Assembly (NCBI RefSeq): GCF_018614035.1
Contig: NZ_JAGGPA010000005.1
Span: forward strand, 186,001 to 250,000
From: Streptomyces sp. ISL-96
GTDB taxonomy: Bacteria; Actinomycetota; Actinomycetes; Streptomycetales; Streptomycetaceae
Length of the DNA: 64,000 nucleotides
Direction: 5' to 3'
Shown one piece after another: positions 19,063-30,003 of this stretch. Position 1 is the first letter of the stretch; each line of letters opens with the position of its first letter. The notes under the pieces were generated by a model. It worked only from the letters and a program-made list of their open reading frames with translations, was not told the origin of the DNA and did not search any database. Position numbers and translations under genes: made by a program.

Positions 19063-20001
19063 ATGTCCGATCAGATTTCGATGCGCGTCGCGGTCGTGGG
19101 GGCGACCGGCTTCCAGGGTGGCGCGGTGGCCCGTCTGCTGGCCGAGCGGAACCACCGCGTCCGCACACTGACCCGCAAGCCCGACAGCGAACGCCCCGAG
19201 CTCGACGGAGCCGCTTTCATCGCCGGCGACCTCGCGAACCCGGACGACGTACGCCACCTCTTCGAGGGCGCCACACACGCCTCGGTCGTGATGCCGCTGG
19301 TGTACGACACCGAGACAGTCCGGACGTACGCGCAGAACATCGCGGACGCCGCGCGTGGGGCCGGAGTGCGCAGGGTCGTCTACAACGCCAACACACGCGT
19401 CCCCGAGGCCTCCACCAATGTGGCGGCCTTCGAGACCCGGCGGCTCGCCGAGACGGTGCTGCGGGAGAGCCTGCGCGGGAGCGGGGTGGAGCTGGTCGTG
19501 GTGCGGCCGCCGGTCTACCTCGACAACCTCTTCAGCCCGTGGAACGGCCCGGCGCTGGCGAGGGACGGCGTACTCGCCTACCCGCTGCCCGCCGACATCA
19601 GGACCGCCTGGATCTCCCACCGGGATCTCGCCGAGGCGGTGTACGCGGCGCTGACCGTGGACGGTGTCGCCGGCCGCACGCTGGACATCGGCGGCTCGCA
19701 GAGCCTGACCGGCGACGAGCTCGCGGACGCGTTCGCGCAGGGCCTCGGCCGGGACGTGCACTACGTGGCGCTCCCGCCGCACGTCTTCGAGGAGGGGCTG
19801 GCGAAGGTCATCGGCCCCGAGGGTGCGGCCGGTGTGGCGGGCATCTACCACTACATGGCGAGCGGCGCGGGCCCCGAGCTGATGGCCGGCGACGACGGCA
19901 GCTCCGCCGAGGCGCTGTCCGTGAAGCCGGCGCCGGTGGACGAGTGGGTGGCCAGGCAGCCGTGGCAGATCTGGTCGGACGACGTGGCCGCGGCCTCCTA
20001 G
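19063..20001 (+). CDS. NmrA-type NAD(P)-binding atypical short-chain dehydrogenase
   Basis: A 312-residue Rossmann protein. The nucleotide-binding motif VVGATGFQGGAVARLLAERNH is near the N-terminus (GATGFQG at about residues 11-17), with the downstream Arg-containing TLTRKPDSERP typical of NADP preference. The active-site Tyr/Lys pair of classical SDRs is not obvious, as in NmrA and quinone-oxidoreductase QorB relatives. I start at the ATG in MSDQISMRVAVVGA; MRVAVVGA at 19081 is an alternative. The adjacent divergent AraC regulator is the likely controller, perhaps in a redox or quinone stress response; this is inference. Confidence 0.8.
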   Translation: MSDQISMRVAVVGATGFQGGAVARLLAERNHRVRTLTRKPDSERPELDGAAFIAGDLANPDDVRHLFEGATHASVVMPLVYDTETVRTYAQNIADAARGAGVRRVVYNANTRVPEASTNVAAFETRRLAETVLRESLRGSGVELVVVRPPVYLDNLFSPWNGPALARDGVLAYPLPADIRTAWISHRDLAEAVYAALTVDGVAGRTLDIGGSQSLTGDELADAFAQGLGRDVHYVALPPHVFEEGLAKVIGPEGAAGVAGIYHYMASGAGPELMAGDDGSSAEALSVKPAPVDEWVARQPWQIWSDDVAAAS

Positions 20002-20245
20002 CCCGAAGTCTTCCGGTCCGGGGTCTCCTCGTTCTGGACGACCTGCGAACGACCTGAGTGATCACCTCCTCAATGCCCTCACCGGCGATATGGCCAATTC
20101 CGCCCCCACGTGCGGTCTTGTAGTGCTTCACAGCGCACGAGAGGCTTCCCACAGGCTTCGTCTGTGGCAGCAGCACGAGGGACCGGCAGCGAGGGCCGGG
20201 CCAACTCCGCAGTACGTGCGCCAAGTTGAGGAGGCGTCTCAGCAC

Positions 20246-21454
20246 ATGGCACAAACGCGAAATACTCGCCCGCGTCTTGCGGGGGCCGTCACCGCTGTCA
20301 CCACGGCAGCGGTTCTTTCGGCCATCACGCTGCCCGCGCAGGCCGCTCCCGCCGAGGGGCGAATACTGGGAGCCGGTTCACCCGGCTCGGTCGGCAACAG
20401 TTACATCGTCACGCTGAAGACGGGCTCGGGCGGAATCCTGGCTCCGTCCGAGGCCGGCAGCGACCTCGCGGAGCGGTACGGGGCGGACATCCGCCACACG
20501 TACAGCACCGCGCTCAACGGTTACGCGGTGAGAGCGACCGAGGCGCAGGCCAAGCGCCTCGCAGCCGATCCGGACGTCGCCTCCGTGGTCCAGGACACCA
20601 TGGTGTCGCTGGACCAAACCCAGACGAACCCGACCTGGGGCCTGGACCGGCTCGACCAGCCCGGCCTCCCCCTGAACAAGTCGTACACCTATCCCGACAG
20701 CGCCGGCGGCGGCGTGAAGGTGTACGTCATCGACACCGGCATCCGCACGTCCCACCAGGACTTCGGCGGCCGGGCGAGCAGCGGCTGGGACTTCGTCGAG
20801 AACGACGCCATCGCCCAGGACGGCAACGGGCACGGCACACACGTGGCCGGCACCGTCGCGGGCGCGCAGTACGGCGTCGCGAAGAAGGCCGAGGTCGTCG
20901 GCGTACGCGTGCTCGACAACGCGGGCTCGGGTACGACGGCCCAGGTGATCGCGGGCATCGACTGGGTCACCAAGAACGCCAGGAAGCCCGCCGTGGCGAA
21001 CATGAGCCTCGGCGGCTACGCCAACACCCAGCTGGACGCGGCCGTACGCAACTCGATCGCGTCCGGCGTCACGTACGCGGTCGCGGCGGGCAACGACGGG
21101 CTGCCGGCGAACCTGTACTCGCCCGCCCGCGTCGCGGAAGCGGTCACGGTCGGCGCGACCGACGTCAATGACGCGCGCGCGGGCTTCTCGAACTGGGGCC
21201 CGGGCCTCGACCTGTTCGCTCCCGGTGTGGCGATCTCGTCCACCTGGAGCACGGGGGACACGGCGACAAAGACCATATCCGGTACGTCCATGGCGACCCC
21301 GCACGTGGCGGGCGCGGCGGCGCTGTATCTGGCCGACCACGCGTCGGCGACCCCGGCGGCCGTGAGCACGGCGCTGACCGCGAAGGCGGTCCAGGGCAAG
21401 GTCACCGGCGCGGGTCTCGCCACGCCGAACCGCCTGCTCCAGGTGAACAACTGA
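20246..21454 (+). CDS. Secreted subtilisin-family (S8) serine protease
   Basis: A 402-residue preproprotease. A Sec signal peptide (residues 1 to about 33, ending TLPAQAAPA) is followed by an inhibitor I9 propeptide (YIVTLKTGSGG to SVVQDTM) and a proteinase-K-like catalytic domain. The triad is Asp163 in VYVIDTGIRTSH, His196 in GNGHGTHVAGT and Ser348 in GTSMATPHVAGAAALYL. The oxyanion Asn is in YAVAAGNDG. The ATG at 20246 has GAGGAGG about 11 nt upstream, a rather long spacing. It is followed by a strong terminator. The 244 bp before it have no gene I can support. Confidence 0.95.
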   Translation: MAQTRNTRPRLAGAVTAVTTAAVLSAITLPAQAAPAEGRILGAGSPGSVGNSYIVTLKTGSGGILAPSEAGSDLAERYGADIRHTYSTALNGYAVRATEAQAKRLAADPDVASVVQDTMVSLDQTQTNPTWGLDRLDQPGLPLNKSYTYPDSAGGGVKVYVIDTGIRTSHQDFGGRASSGWDFVENDAIAQDGNGHGTHVAGTVAGAQYGVAKKAEVVGVRVLDNAGSGTTAQVIAGIDWVTKNARKPAVANMSLGGYANTQLDAAVRNSIASGVTYAVAAGNDGLPANLYSPARVAEAVTVGATDVNDARAGFSNWGPGLDLFAPGVAISSTWSTGDTATKTISGTSMATPHVAGAAALYLADHASATPAAVSTALTAKAVQGKVTGAGLATPNRLLQVNN

Positions 21455-21484
21455 TCCAGCGGCACCACGCACACCGGAAAACGG

Positions 21485-21511
21485 ACGGCCCCGCCCGAAA
21501 GGCGGGGCCGT
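21485..21511 (+). terminator. Intrinsic terminator after the subtilase gene
   Basis: A perfect 11-bp stem ACGGCCCCGCC (21485-21495) with its complement at 21501-21511, loop CGAAA, followed by TT. A separate run of seven T at 21534-21540 follows the GC-rich palindrome GCCCGGGC and may assist. Confidence 0.88.
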
Positions 21512-21691
21512 TTCGCATGGCGCCCGGGCCCAATTTTTTTAGCCACCGTTACGCGGCAGTAGTTAACAAAGCCCCGGATTGCGCACCCGACGTACGAGGG
21601 AAGGCTCCTCCGGTACGCACGTTACGCACCCCCCACGCGTCCCAAGTCCGTCCAAGTCGGTCCACCCGAGTGAACGTGGACAGGAGCGGTG

Positions 21692-23791
21692 ATGCCCGCA
21701 CCCCGCCAGTCGCCAACGGAGCAGATAAAAAGGACAGACCCCAAGAAAGCCCCCGAACGCGAGCCGCTCTCCTCCGCGGCCGCACAGCCCCCAGGTGAGC
21801 CAATGATCGGTCGCATCCCTGTCCTGGACGTACGTCCCGCCGTCGACTGCGGCAGAAGGCCGGCGAAGGCGGTGGCCGGTGAGACGTTCGAAGTCACCGC
21901 CACCGTCTTCCGCGAGGGCCACGACGCCGTCGCCGCCAATGTCGTCCTGCGTGACCCGGCGGGCCGGGAGGGCCCCTGGACCCCGATGCGCGAGCTCGCG
22001 CCGGGCACCGACCGGTGGGGGGCGCGCGTGACGCCTCTCGCCGAGGGGCAGTGGACGTACGCCGTGGAGGCCTGGTCGGACCCCGTGGCCACCTGGCGCC
22101 ACAGCGCCCGGATCAAGATCCCGGCGGGCCAGGACACCGAACTCGTACTCGCGGAGGGTGCGGAGCTGTACGAGCGCGCCGCGTCCGGCGTACCGAAGAA
22201 GGACGGCCGCGAGGCCGTCCTGGCCGCCGTCGACGCGCTGCGCGACACCAAGAGGCCCCCGGCCGTCCGGCTGGCCGCCGCGCTCGACCCGGAAGCGGAG
22301 GCCGCACTCGGCCGCCACCCGCTGCGCGAGCTGGTCACCTCGTCGCCCGAGATGCCGCTGCTGGTCGAGCGTGAGCGTGCGCTGTACGGCAGCTGGTACG
22401 AGTTCTTCCCGCGTTCGGAGGGCGTTCGTACCGACAAGAGGGGGCGGCAGAAGGGCGGAACGTTCAAGACGGCCGCCGAGCGGCTGCCCGCCGTCGCCGC
22501 GATGGGCTTCGACGTGGTGTACCTGCCGCCCATCCACCCCATCGGCACCACCCATCGCAAGGGCCCCAACAACACGCTGTCGGCGTCCGCCAAGGACGTC
22601 GGTGTGCCGTGGGCGATCGGCTCGGCGGCCGGCGGCCACGACGCGATCCACCCCGACCTCGGTACGTTCAAGGACTTCGACGCCTTCGTCGCGCGCGCCC
22701 ACGACCTGCGCATGGAGATCGCGCTGGACTTCGCGCTGCAGTGCTCGCCGGACCACCCGTGGGTCACCGAGCACCCCGAGTGGTTCCACCACCGCGCCGA
22801 CGGCTCGATCGCGTACGCCGAGAACCCGCCGAAGAAGTACCAGGACATCTACCCGATCGCGTTCGACGCCGACATGCCGGGCCTGGTCAAGGAAACGCTC
22901 AGAGTGCTGCGGCTGTGGATGGATCACGGGGTACGGATCTTCCGCGTCGACAACCCGCACACCAAGCCGGTCGTCTTCTGGGAGAAGGTCATCGCGGACA
23001 TCAACCGCACCGACCCCGACGTCATCTTCCTCGCCGAGGCCTTCACCCGCCCCGCGATGATGCACACCCTCGGCGCGATCGGCTTCCAGCAGTCGTACAC
23101 GTACTTCACCTGGCGCAACACCAAGCACGAACTGACCGAGTACCTCACGGAGCTCACCGGCGACGCCGCTTCCTACATGCGCCCGAACTTCTTCGTGAAC
23201 ACCCCGGACATCCTGCCCGCCTACCTCCAGCAGGGCGGCCGTCCCGCCTTCGAGGTACGCGCCGTGCTCGCCGCCACGCTGGCGCCGTCCTGGGGCGTGT
23301 ACGCGGGCTACGAGCTGTGCGAGAACACGCCCGCCAAGCCGGGCAGCGAGGAGTACCTCGACTCGGAGAAGTACCAACTGCGGCCGCGCGACTGGGAGTC
23401 GGCCGAGCGCGAGGGCCGCTCGATCGCCCCGCTGATCACCACTCTCAACCGCGTGCGCCGCCGCCATCCGGCGCTCCAGCAACTCCGTGACCTGCACTTC
23501 CACCATGCCGACAACGACTCCGTCATCGCGTACTCGAAGCGTTCGGGTTCGAACATCGTTGTGGTGGTCGTCAACCTCGACCCGCACCACACCCAGGAGG
23601 CCACGGTTTCGTTGGACATGCCGGAACTCGGCCTCGAATGGTCCGATTCCGTCCCGGTGCGCGACGAGCTCACCGGCGAGACCTACCACTGGGGCAGGGC
23701 CAACTATGTGCGCCTCGAGCCGGGCCGTACGCCCGCGCACATCGTCGTCCTGCGACCGTCCCCGCCGATCGGAGGGTCACCCACATCATGA
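21692..23791 (+). CDS. glgE: Alpha-1,4-glucan:maltose-1-phosphate maltosyltransferase GlgE
   Basis: A 699-residue GH13_3 enzyme that extends alpha-1,4-glucan with maltosyl units from maltose 1-phosphate. The order is an N-terminal beta-sandwich ([20 protein letters not shown]), helical insert, catalytic barrel and C-terminal domain. Nucleophile Asp420 is in [10 protein letters not shown] and acid/base Glu449 in [12 protein letters not shown], a 29-residue spacing that matches the S. coelicolor enzyme from memory. The donor-binding KKYQDIYPI segment is present. AGGAG lies 5 nt before the ATG at 21692; a GTG one codon earlier is too close to it. The stop overlaps the treS start (ATGA), so both enzymes of the trehalose-to-glucan route are coupled. 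Confidence 0.97.
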   Translation: MPAPRQSPTEQIKRTDPKKAPEREPLSSAAAQPPGEPMIGRIPVLDVRPAVDCGRRPAKAVAGETFEVTATVFREGHDAVAANVVLRDPAGREGPWTPMRELAPGTDRWGARVTPLAEGQWTYAVEAWSDPVATWRHSARIKIPAGQDTELVLAEGAELYERAASGVPKKDGREAVLAAVDALRDTKRPPAVRLAAALDPEAEAALGRHPLRELVTSSPEMPLLVERERALYGSWYEFFPRSEGVRTDKRGRQKGGTFKTAAERLPAVAAMGFDVVYLPPIHPIGTTHRKGPNNTLSASAKDVGVPWAIGSAAGGHDAIHPDLGTFKDFDAFVARAHDLRMEIALDFALQCSPDHPWVTEHPEWFHHRADGSIAYAENPPKKYQDIYPIAFDADMPGLVKETLRVLRLWMDHGVRIFRVDNPHTKPVVFWEKVIADINRTDPDVIFLAEAFTRPAMMHTLGAIGFQQSYTYFTWRNTKHELTEYLTELTGDAASYMRPNFFVNTPDILPAYLQQGGRPAFEVRAVLAATLAPSWGVYAGYELCENTPAKPGSEEYLDSEKYQLRPRDWESAEREGRSIAPLITTLNRVRRRHPALQQLRDLHFHHADNDSVIAYSKRSGSNIVVVVVNLDPHHTQEATVSLDMPELGLEWSDSVPVRDELTGETYHWGRANYVRLEPGRTPAHIVVLRPSPPIGGSPTS

Positions 23792-25509
23792 TCGTCAACG
23801 AGCCCGTCCACGACACTTTCGAGGACACTCCCGCCAAGGACCGCGATCCGGAGTGGTTCAAACGCGCCGTGTTCTACGAGGTGCTCGTCCGCTCCTTCCA
23901 GGACAGCAATGGAGACGGCGTCGGTGACCTCAAGGGCATCACCGCCAAGCTGGACTACCTCCAGTGGCTCGGTGTCGACTGCCTCTGGCTGCCGCCGTTC
24001 TTCAAGTCCCCGCTGCGCGACGGCGGTTACGACGTCTCCGACTACACGTCCGTCCTCCCTGAGTTCGGTGACCTCGCCGACTTCGTGGAGTTCGTCGACG
24101 CCGCACACCACCGCGGCATGCGCGTCATCATCGACTTCGTCATGAACCACACGAGCGACCAGCATCCGTGGTTCCAGGAGTCCCGGGCGGATCCCACCGG
24201 GCCCTACGGCGACTACTACGTCTGGGCCGACGACGACAAGCAGTACCAGGACGCCCGGATCATCTTCGTCGACACGGAGACGTCCAACTGGACCTTCGAC
24301 CCGGTCCGCAAGCAGTACTTCTGGCACCGCTTCTTCTCCCACCAGCCGGATCTCAACTACGAGAACCCGGCCGTGCAGGAAGAAATGATCTCGGCCCTGC
24401 GCTTCTGGCTGGATCTGGGCATCGACGGCTTCCGCCTCGACGCCGTCCCCTACCTCTACCAGGAGGAGGGCACGAACTGCGAGAACCTTCCCCGTACCCA
24501 CGAGTTCCTGAAGCGGGTACGGACCGAGATCGACGCGTCGTACCCCGACACCGTGATCCTCGCCGAGGCCAACCAGTGGCCGGAAGACGTCGTCGACTAC
24601 TTCGGCGACTTCAAGAAGGGCGGTGACGAGTGCCACATGGCATTCCACTTCCCCGTCATGCCCCGCATCTTCATGGCCGTACGCCGTGAATCCCGCTACC
24701 CGGTGTCGGAAGTCCTGGCCAAGACCCCGGCCATCCCGTCCAACTGCCAGTGGGGCATCTTCCTGCGCAACCACGACGAGCTGACCCTCGAAATGGTCAC
24801 GGACGAAGAGCGCGACTACATGTACGCGGAGTACGCCAAGGACCCGCGGATGCGCGCCAACATCGGCATCCGGCGGCGGCTGGCTCCCCTCCTCGACAAC
24901 GACCGCAACCAGATCGAGCTGTTCACGGCTCTGCTCCTGTCCCTCCCCGGATCGCCGATCCTCTACTACGGCGACGAGATCGGGATGGGCGACAACATCT
25001 GGCTGGGCGACCGGGACGCCGTACGCACACCCATGCAGTGGACGCCCGACCGCAACGCCGGCTTCTCGTCCTGTGACCCGGGACGGCTGTTCCTCCCCAC
25101 GATCATGGACCCGGTCTACGGGTACCAGGTCACCAACGTCGAAGCGGCGATGACCTCGCCCTCCTCGCTGCTGCACTGGACCCGGCGGATGATCGAGATC
25201 CGCAAGCAGAACCACGCCTTCGGACTCGGCTCGTACACGGAGCTGCCGTCGACCAACCCTGCGGTCATCGCATTCCTGCGCGAGTACAAGGACGACCTGG
25301 TGCTGTGCGTCCACAACTTCTCGCGCTTCCCGCAGCCGACGGAACTGGATCTCCAGACCTTCAACGGACGGCATCCGGTCGAGCTGATCGGCGGGGTGCG
25401 CTTCCCGGCCATCGGCGAATGGCCGTATCTGCTGACCCTCGCAGGTCACGGCTTCTATTGGTTCCGGCTGCGCAAGGACCCGGCGCCCCTGCCGGCCAAG
25501 CGCGTCTGA
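23788..25509 (+). CDS. treS: Trehalose synthase (maltose alpha-D-glucosyltransferase)
   Basis: A 573-residue GH13_16 enzyme interconverting trehalose and maltose; maltose then feeds the maltokinase. Motifs: [22 protein letters not shown] at the N-terminus, [14 protein letters not shown], nucleophile region [16 protein letters not shown], acid/base in [20 protein letters not shown], and [21 protein letters not shown]. The ATG at 23788 overlaps the glgE stop; GGAGGG lies 11 nt upstream. Some treS genes are fused to a maltokinase; here the kinase is a separate gene 204 bp downstream. Confidence 0.97.
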   Translation: MIVNEPVHDTFEDTPAKDRDPEWFKRAVFYEVLVRSFQDSNGDGVGDLKGITAKLDYLQWLGVDCLWLPPFFKSPLRDGGYDVSDYTSVLPEFGDLADFVEFVDAAHHRGMRVIIDFVMNHTSDQHPWFQESRADPTGPYGDYYVWADDDKQYQDARIIFVDTETSNWTFDPVRKQYFWHRFFSHQPDLNYENPAVQEEMISALRFWLDLGIDGFRLDAVPYLYQEEGTNCENLPRTHEFLKRVRTEIDASYPDTVILAEANQWPEDVVDYFGDFKKGGDECHMAFHFPVMPRIFMAVRRESRYPVSEVLAKTPAIPSNCQWGIFLRNHDELTLEMVTDEERDYMYAEYAKDPRMRANIGIRRRLAPLLDNDRNQIELFTALLLSLPGSPILYYGDEIGMGDNIWLGDRDAVRTPMQWTPDRNAGFSSCDPGRLFLPTIMDPVYGYQVTNVEAAMTSPSSLLHWTRRMIEIRKQNHAFGLGSYTELPSTNPAVIAFLREYKDDLVLCVHNFSRFPQPTELDLQTFNGRHPVELIGGVRFPAIGEWPYLLTLAGHGFYWFRLRKDPAPLPAKRV

Positions 25510-25523
25510 AGTGCCGTCCGGTG

Positions 25524-25545
25524 CGGGGCGGTTTCCACCGCCCCG
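25524..25545 (+). terminator. Possible terminator or attenuator after treS
   Basis: A 9-bp stem CGGGGCGGT/ACCGCCCCG with a TTCC loop, 15 bp after the treS stop. No U-tract. If active, mak and glgB need their own promoter in the 204-bp gap. Confidence 0.5.
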
Positions 25546-25712
25546 CCCTGGGCACTCTCCCCCTCATATCGGGTCCGTACGGACGATCCCCGACCCGACA
25601 CTTCCCGCGTTTCGGCTGCGGGGAGAACCCCACGCACCGCCCGGACAGCTACGGTCGCAATCCGGGACACTCTGCGCATCCTGTGGTGTGCCCGGGGAAA
25701 GGACGCGATGCC

Positions 25713-27236
25713 ATGTCGGAGGCTGCATCCATCCGGAGTACGGCCGCCCGCCGCGCCACTCCTCCAGCCCCTCCACCGGCGCTGCTCCCCTCGCTGGCGC
25801 CGCTGCTGCACGAATGGCTGCCCAGGCAGCGGTGGTTCGCGGGCAAGGGACGCCCGGTCACAGGATTCTCGCTCGTCGCCGCCACGGAACTGCTGCCCGC
25901 CAGGGGCGGCTCCGGCGCGGGGGCCTCGGGCGCTCCGGGCCTGCTGCATCTGCTGGTGAGCGTCCAGCAGCCCGCCGGGCCCACCCACGGCCCACCGGCG
26001 CCGCCGGTCGCCGACTGCTATCAACTGCTGCTCGGTGTACGGTCCGCGCTGCCGCCGCGCCTGGCGCAGGCCCTGATCGGGCACGTCCAGGAGGGGCCGC
26101 TGGCCGGCCTCACGGTCTACGACGCACTGCTCGACCCGCGCCTGGCCGGCCTGCTGCTGGAACGATTGCGCAACACGGGCGCACCGGGGGCGCTGCGCTT
26201 CGAGCGCGATCCGTCGGTGGAAATCCCGCCCGGCCTCACTCCCAGGCCGCTGGGCGCCGAACAGTCCAACTCCTCCCTCGTCTATGGAGATTCGTTCATC
26301 CTCAAGGTGTTCCGCCGGGTCAGCCCCGGCTCCAACCCCGATCTGGAGCTGCCGCTCGCGCTGGCCCACAAGGGCTGCGACCGGGTGCCGGCGCCGGTCG
26401 CCTGGTACGAGGCCGACAACGCCGACGATCCCTACGAGCCGTACACCCTCGGGGTCCTCCAGCCCTTCCTGCGCGGCTCGGAGGACGGCTGGCAGCGTGC
26501 GCTGCGGGCCCTCGCCGTCGGCAACGACTTCACCGCCGACGCCCAGGCCCTGGGCCGGGCCACCGCCGAGGTGCACACGGCGCTGGCCGGCGCCCTGCCC
26601 ACCGTCACCCTGCGCCGGCAGCAGACGGAACTGCTGGCCGCGGCGATGACCGAACGCCTCGACGCGGCGGCGCAGGCGGTGCCGGCGCTGGTCCCGTACG
26701 TTCCGGCGCTGCGCACCGCCTTCGACGCGTTCGCGGCGCGGGGGCGGGCGGGGAGGGCGTGGCCGGCCCAACGCGTCCACGGCGACCTGCACCTGGGTCA
26801 GACGCTGCGCGCACCGGGCGGCGAATGGTCGGTGATCGACTTCGAGGGCGAGCCGTCGCGCCCGCTCACGGAACGGCGCCGCCCGCAGCCGGTCGTACGT
26901 GACGTGGCGGGCATGCTGCGTTCCTTCGACTACGCCGCCCGCTCCCACCAGCCGTGGAACGCGGAGTGGGCGACGCGGTGCCGCGACGCGTTCTGCGCGG
27001 GTTACGCGAAGGCCTCCGGCACGGACCCGCGCGAGGAACCGGAGCTACTCCGGGCGTACGAGACGGACAAGGCGGTGTACGAGGTCCTCTACGAGGCCAG
27101 GCACCGCCCGGACTGGCTCCCGGTCCCCCTGGCGGCCATCCACCGCCTGGCCTCGTCCACTTCCCCACCGCTGGGCTCACCGAGAAACAGCAGCCCGGCC
27201 CCGGCCACCGACCGCACCCCAGGACCCACACCATGA
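25713..27236 (+). CDS. mak: Maltokinase
   Basis: A 507-residue kinase that phosphorylates maltose to the GlgE substrate maltose 1-phosphate. The N-terminal cap contains [19 protein letters not shown], the hallmark of actinobacterial Mak (formerly Pep2). The catalytic loop is [13 protein letters not shown] and the metal-binding segment is [18 protein letters not shown], as in aminoglycoside-phosphotransferase-like kinases. GAAAGGA lies about 10 nt before the ATG at 25713. The N-terminal region and the C-terminal tail are rich in Pro/Ser/Ala, the tail ending in a low-complexity stretch. Its stop overlaps the start of a possible small ORF (ATGA at 27233-27236). Confidence 0.95.
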   Translation: MSEAASIRSTAARRATPPAPPPALLPSLAPLLHEWLPRQRWFAGKGRPVTGFSLVAATELLPARGGSGAGASGAPGLLHLLVSVQQPAGPTHGPPAPPVADCYQLLLGVRSALPPRLAQALIGHVQEGPLAGLTVYDALLDPRLAGLLLERLRNTGAPGALRFERDPSVEIPPGLTPRPLGAEQSNSSLVYGDSFILKVFRRVSPGSNPDLELPLALAHKGCDRVPAPVAWYEADNADDPYEPYTLGVLQPFLRGSEDGWQRALRALAVGNDFTADAQALGRATAEVHTALAGALPTVTLRRQQTELLAAAMTERLDAAAQAVPALVPYVPALRTAFDAFAARGRAGRAWPAQRVHGDLHLGQTLRAPGGEWSVIDFEGEPSRPLTERRRPQPVVRDVAGMLRSFDYAARSHQPWNAEWATRCRDAFCAGYAKASGTDPREEPELLRAYETDKAVYEVLYEARHRPDWLPVPLAAIHRLASSTSPPLGSPRNSSPAPATDRTPGPTP

Positions 27237-27451
27237 CCCAGCGCATGCCCAGGGCGTGGCCGGCGGATCCTTTCCTTCCGCTGAAAATGCGCGCGACCCA
27301 GTTGGCCGGGCGCGGCCGGGCCCGCCTGTGGCTCCGGCGCGCGGCGGGCCCGCCGTGCCCCCGCACCTCCGCCTTCGCGCGGCGCGATTCAGCAACCCCG
27401 ACCCCGTCCACCGCACCCGACCGGATCCTCCCGAGGAGGCCGCACCCGTGA
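27233..27451 (+). CDS. Possible small coupled ORF between mak and glgB
   Basis: A 72-residue frame that begins with an ATG overlapping the mak stop (ATGA) and ends with a TGA overlapping the glgB GTG (GTGA, 27448-27451). By my count about 89% of its third codon positions are G or C, against about 67-72% at positions 1 and 2, the pattern of Streptomyces coding sequence. AGGA lies 9-10 nt upstream. The product is basic and Arg/Pro-rich with no recognisable domain. It could be a real protein, a coupling leader that carries ribosomes from mak to glgB, or chance. Confidence 0.35.
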   Translation: MTQRMPRAWPADPFLPLKMRATQLAGRGRARLWLRRAAGPPCPRTSAFARRDSATPTPSTAPDRILPRRPHP

Positions 27452-30003
27452 CCCCCCGTCCACCGTCCCGCAAGTCCCCCGACGCCGAGCAGCCCGCACC
27501 GTCCAATCCGCCCACCCCGCCCCGCAAGCGCGCCAAGCGCGCCACGGCCCCGAAGCCGGCCAAGGCCGCCAAGTCGCCGCAGGCCCCGCAGCCGGCGGAA
27601 GGACCGCCGGACTCCGCGCCCAAGGCCGCCCAGGACGCCGAAACCGGGCGCGGACCGGGCACCGGCGCGCGCGGCCGTTCGAAGGCGCAGCCGGCCAAGA
27701 CCGCCAAGCCGCGCCGGGCCCCGAAGCCGGTGGAAGGACCGCCGGACTCCGCGCCGAAGGCCGTGCAGGACGCCGAGAGCGACACGCCCGCGAAGCCCCC
27801 CACGCCCAAGAAGCGGCGGCCGGGCGCCCTCGAAGGCAGTGACCGGGACCGGCTCCTGTCAGGCGGCCACCACGACCCGCACGGCCTCCTCGGCGCCCAC
27901 CCGTTCCAGGAAACAAACGCACCCACCGGCGTCGTCTTCCGCGCGCTGCGCCCCTTCGCCCAGGCCGTCACCGTCCTGGCCGACGGCCACCGTACGCAAC
28001 TCCACGACGACGGCGACGGCCTCTTCTCCGGCGTACTGCCCCTGGACGCCGTACCGCCGGAGTACACCCTGCTCGTCACGTACGACGGCATCGAGCACGA
28101 GGCCCAGGACCCGTACCGCTTCCTCCCCGCCCTCGGCGAGCTCGACCTCTACCTCATCGGCGAGGGCCGCCACGAAGAGCTGTGGCAGGCGCTCGGCGCG
28201 CAGCCGATGGTCCACCAGGGCGTCACCGGCACCCGCTTCACCGTCTGGGCGCCGAACGCCCGCGGCGTGCGCGTCAGCGGCGACTTCAACTACTGGAACG
28301 GCACCGGGTTCCCGATGCGCTCCCTCGGCTCGTCCGGGATCTGGGAGCTGTTCGTGCCCGGCGTCGGCGAGGGCGCGCTCTACAAGTTCGAGATCATGCG
28401 TCCCGACGGCAGCCACACGATGCGCGCCGACCCGATGGCCCGCCGCACCGAGTGCCCGCCCGCGAACGCGTCGATCGTCACCGCCTCGCACCACACCTGG
28501 CACGACCAGGAGTGGATGGCGCACCGCGCCGACCGCCCCATCCACAAGGCGCCCTTCTCGGTCTACGAAGTACATCTCGCATCCTGGCGCCCCGGCCTGA
28601 GCTACCGCGAGCTGGCCGAACAGCTCCCCGCCTACGTCGCCGACCTCGGCTTCACCCACGTCGAGCTGATGCCGGTCGCCGAGCACCCCTTCGGCGGTTC
28701 GTGGGGCTACCAGGTCACCGGCCTGTACGCCCCGACCGCCCGCATGGGCACGCCCGACGACTTCCGCTACCTGGTCGACGCGCTGCACCGGGCCGGCATC
28801 GGCGTCATCATGGACTGGGTCCCGGCCCACTTCCCGAAGGACGACTGGGCGCTGGCGCGGTTCGACGGCCCGAACCTGTACGAGCACGAGGACTGGCGGC
28901 GCGCCGAGCACCCCGACTGGGGCACGCTCGAATTCGACTACGGGCGCCCGGAGGTGCGTAACTTCCTGGTCGCGAACGCCACGTACTGGTGCGAGGAGTT
29001 CCACATCGACGGGCTGCGCGTCGACGCGGTCGCCTCGATGCTCTACCTCGACTACTCGCGCGAGGACGGCGAGTGGGCGCCGAACGAGTTCGGCGGGCGC
29101 GACAACCCGGACGCCGTCTCCTTCCTCCAGGAGATGAACGCGACCGTCTACCGCCGCAACCCCGGCGTCGTGACGATCGCGGAGGAGTCCACCGCGTGGG
29201 ACGGCGTGACCCGCCCGACCGACAGCGGCGGCCTCGGCTTCGGCCTGAAGTGGAACATGGGCTGGATGCACGACTCGCTCGTGTACATCAGCAAGGAGCC
29301 CGTGCACCGCAAGTACCACCACAACGAGATGACGTTCTCGATGGTGTACGCGTACAGCGAGAACTACGTGCTGCCCATCTCCCACGACGAGGTCGTGCAC
29401 GGCAAGCAGGCCCTGGTGAGCAAGATGCCGGGCGACTGGTGGCAGCAGCGCGCCAACCACCGCGCGTACCTCGGCTACATGTGGGCGCACCCCGGCAAGC
29501 AGCTCCTCTTCATGGGGCAGGAGTTCGCCCAGGGGGCGGAGTGGTCGGAGGGGCACGGCCCCGACTGGTGGCTGCTGGACCCGGCGTACTCGGCGGAGCC
29601 GGACCACCGGGGCGTACGTGACCTGGTCCGCGACCTCAATCAGCTGTACGTCGCCACGCCGGCCCTCTGGGAGCTGGACACGGTCCCCGACGGTTTCTCG
29701 TGGGTGCTGGGCGACGCCGCCGAGGACAATGTCTTCGCGTTCCTGCGCTTCGACGCGAAGAGCGGCCCGCTGCTGGCGGTCTCCAACTTCTCGCCGGTCG
29801 TACGGCACGGTTACCGGCTCTGCGTCCCGGACCTCATCCCGGCCTGGACGGAGGTCCTGAACACGGACGCGGCCCGGTACGGCGGCAGCGACGTACGCAA
29901 TACGGAACCGCTCAAGCCGGAGCCGGGCGGGGCGCACGGGGGCCGGCCGAGCCTGGAGCTGACACTGCCGCCGCTGGCGACGGTGTGGTTCAAGCCGGCC
30001 TGA
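27448..30003 (+). CDS. glgB: 1,4-alpha-glucan branching enzyme GlgB with long disordered N-terminus
   Basis: An 851-residue GH13_9 enzyme that introduces alpha-1,6 branches. The GTG at 27448 has GAGGAGG at 6-nt spacing. Residues 1 to about 130 are Pro/Lys/Ala-rich and carry a near-duplicate 19-residue unit (47-65 and 92-110). Then come an N1 domain, the CBM48 domain ([24 protein letters not shown]), and the barrel with nucleophile Asp526 in [17 protein letters not shown] and acid/base Glu579 in TIAEESTAW, 53 residues apart as in the E. coli enzyme. The last gene of the glgE cluster; its end overlaps the convergent helR by 14 bp. Typical GlgB proteins are about 730 residues, so the N-terminal extension is unusual. 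Confidence 0.96.
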   Translation: MTPRPPSRKSPDAEQPAPSNPPTPPRKRAKRATAPKPAKAAKSPQAPQPAEGPPDSAPKAAQDAETGRGPGTGARGRSKAQPAKTAKPRRAPKPVEGPPDSAPKAVQDAESDTPAKPPTPKKRRPGALEGSDRDRLLSGGHHDPHGLLGAHPFQETNAPTGVVFRALRPFAQAVTVLADGHRTQLHDDGDGLFSGVLPLDAVPPEYTLLVTYDGIEHEAQDPYRFLPALGELDLYLIGEGRHEELWQALGAQPMVHQGVTGTRFTVWAPNARGVRVSGDFNYWNGTGFPMRSLGSSGIWELFVPGVGEGALYKFEIMRPDGSHTMRADPMARRTECPPANASIVTASHHTWHDQEWMAHRADRPIHKAPFSVYEVHLASWRPGLSYRELAEQLPAYVADLGFTHVELMPVAEHPFGGSWGYQVTGLYAPTARMGTPDDFRYLVDALHRAGIGVIMDWVPAHFPKDDWALARFDGPNLYEHEDWRRAEHPDWGTLEFDYGRPEVRNFLVANATYWCEEFHIDGLRVDAVASMLYLDYSREDGEWAPNEFGGRDNPDAVSFLQEMNATVYRRNPGVVTIAEESTAWDGVTRPTDSGGLGFGLKWNMGWMHDSLVYISKEPVHRKYHHNEMTFSMVYAYSENYVLPISHDEVVHGKQALVSKMPGDWWQQRANHRAYLGYMWAHPGKQLLFMGQEFAQGAEWSEGHGPDWWLLDPAYSAEPDHRGVRDLVRDLNQLYVATPALWELDTVPDGFSWVLGDAAEDNVFAFLRFDAKSGPLLAVSNFSPVVRHGYRLCVPDLIPAWTEVLNTDAARYGGSDVRNTEPLKPEPGGAHGGRPSLELTLPPLATVWFKPA
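27586..27777 (+). repeat. Duplicated 57-bp unit in the GlgB N-terminal extension
   Basis: Two in-frame 57-bp copies, 27586-27642 and 27721-27777, encode [19 protein letters not shown] with two or three differences. They lie in a Lys/Pro/Ala-rich linker also containing several KPAKAAK-like words. Confidence 0.8.

Noticed and set aside
19808..20254. Minus-strand frame between the NmrA-type and subtilase genes (KHYKTARGGGIGHIAGEG segment)
   Set aside because: The segment looks slightly protein-like but the frame runs into the antisense of the NmrA-type gene, has no good start signal and no family match that I know.
21534..21540. Run of seven T as a second terminator
   Set aside because: Only the short palindrome GCCCGGGC precedes it; the real stem-loop is at 21485-21511.
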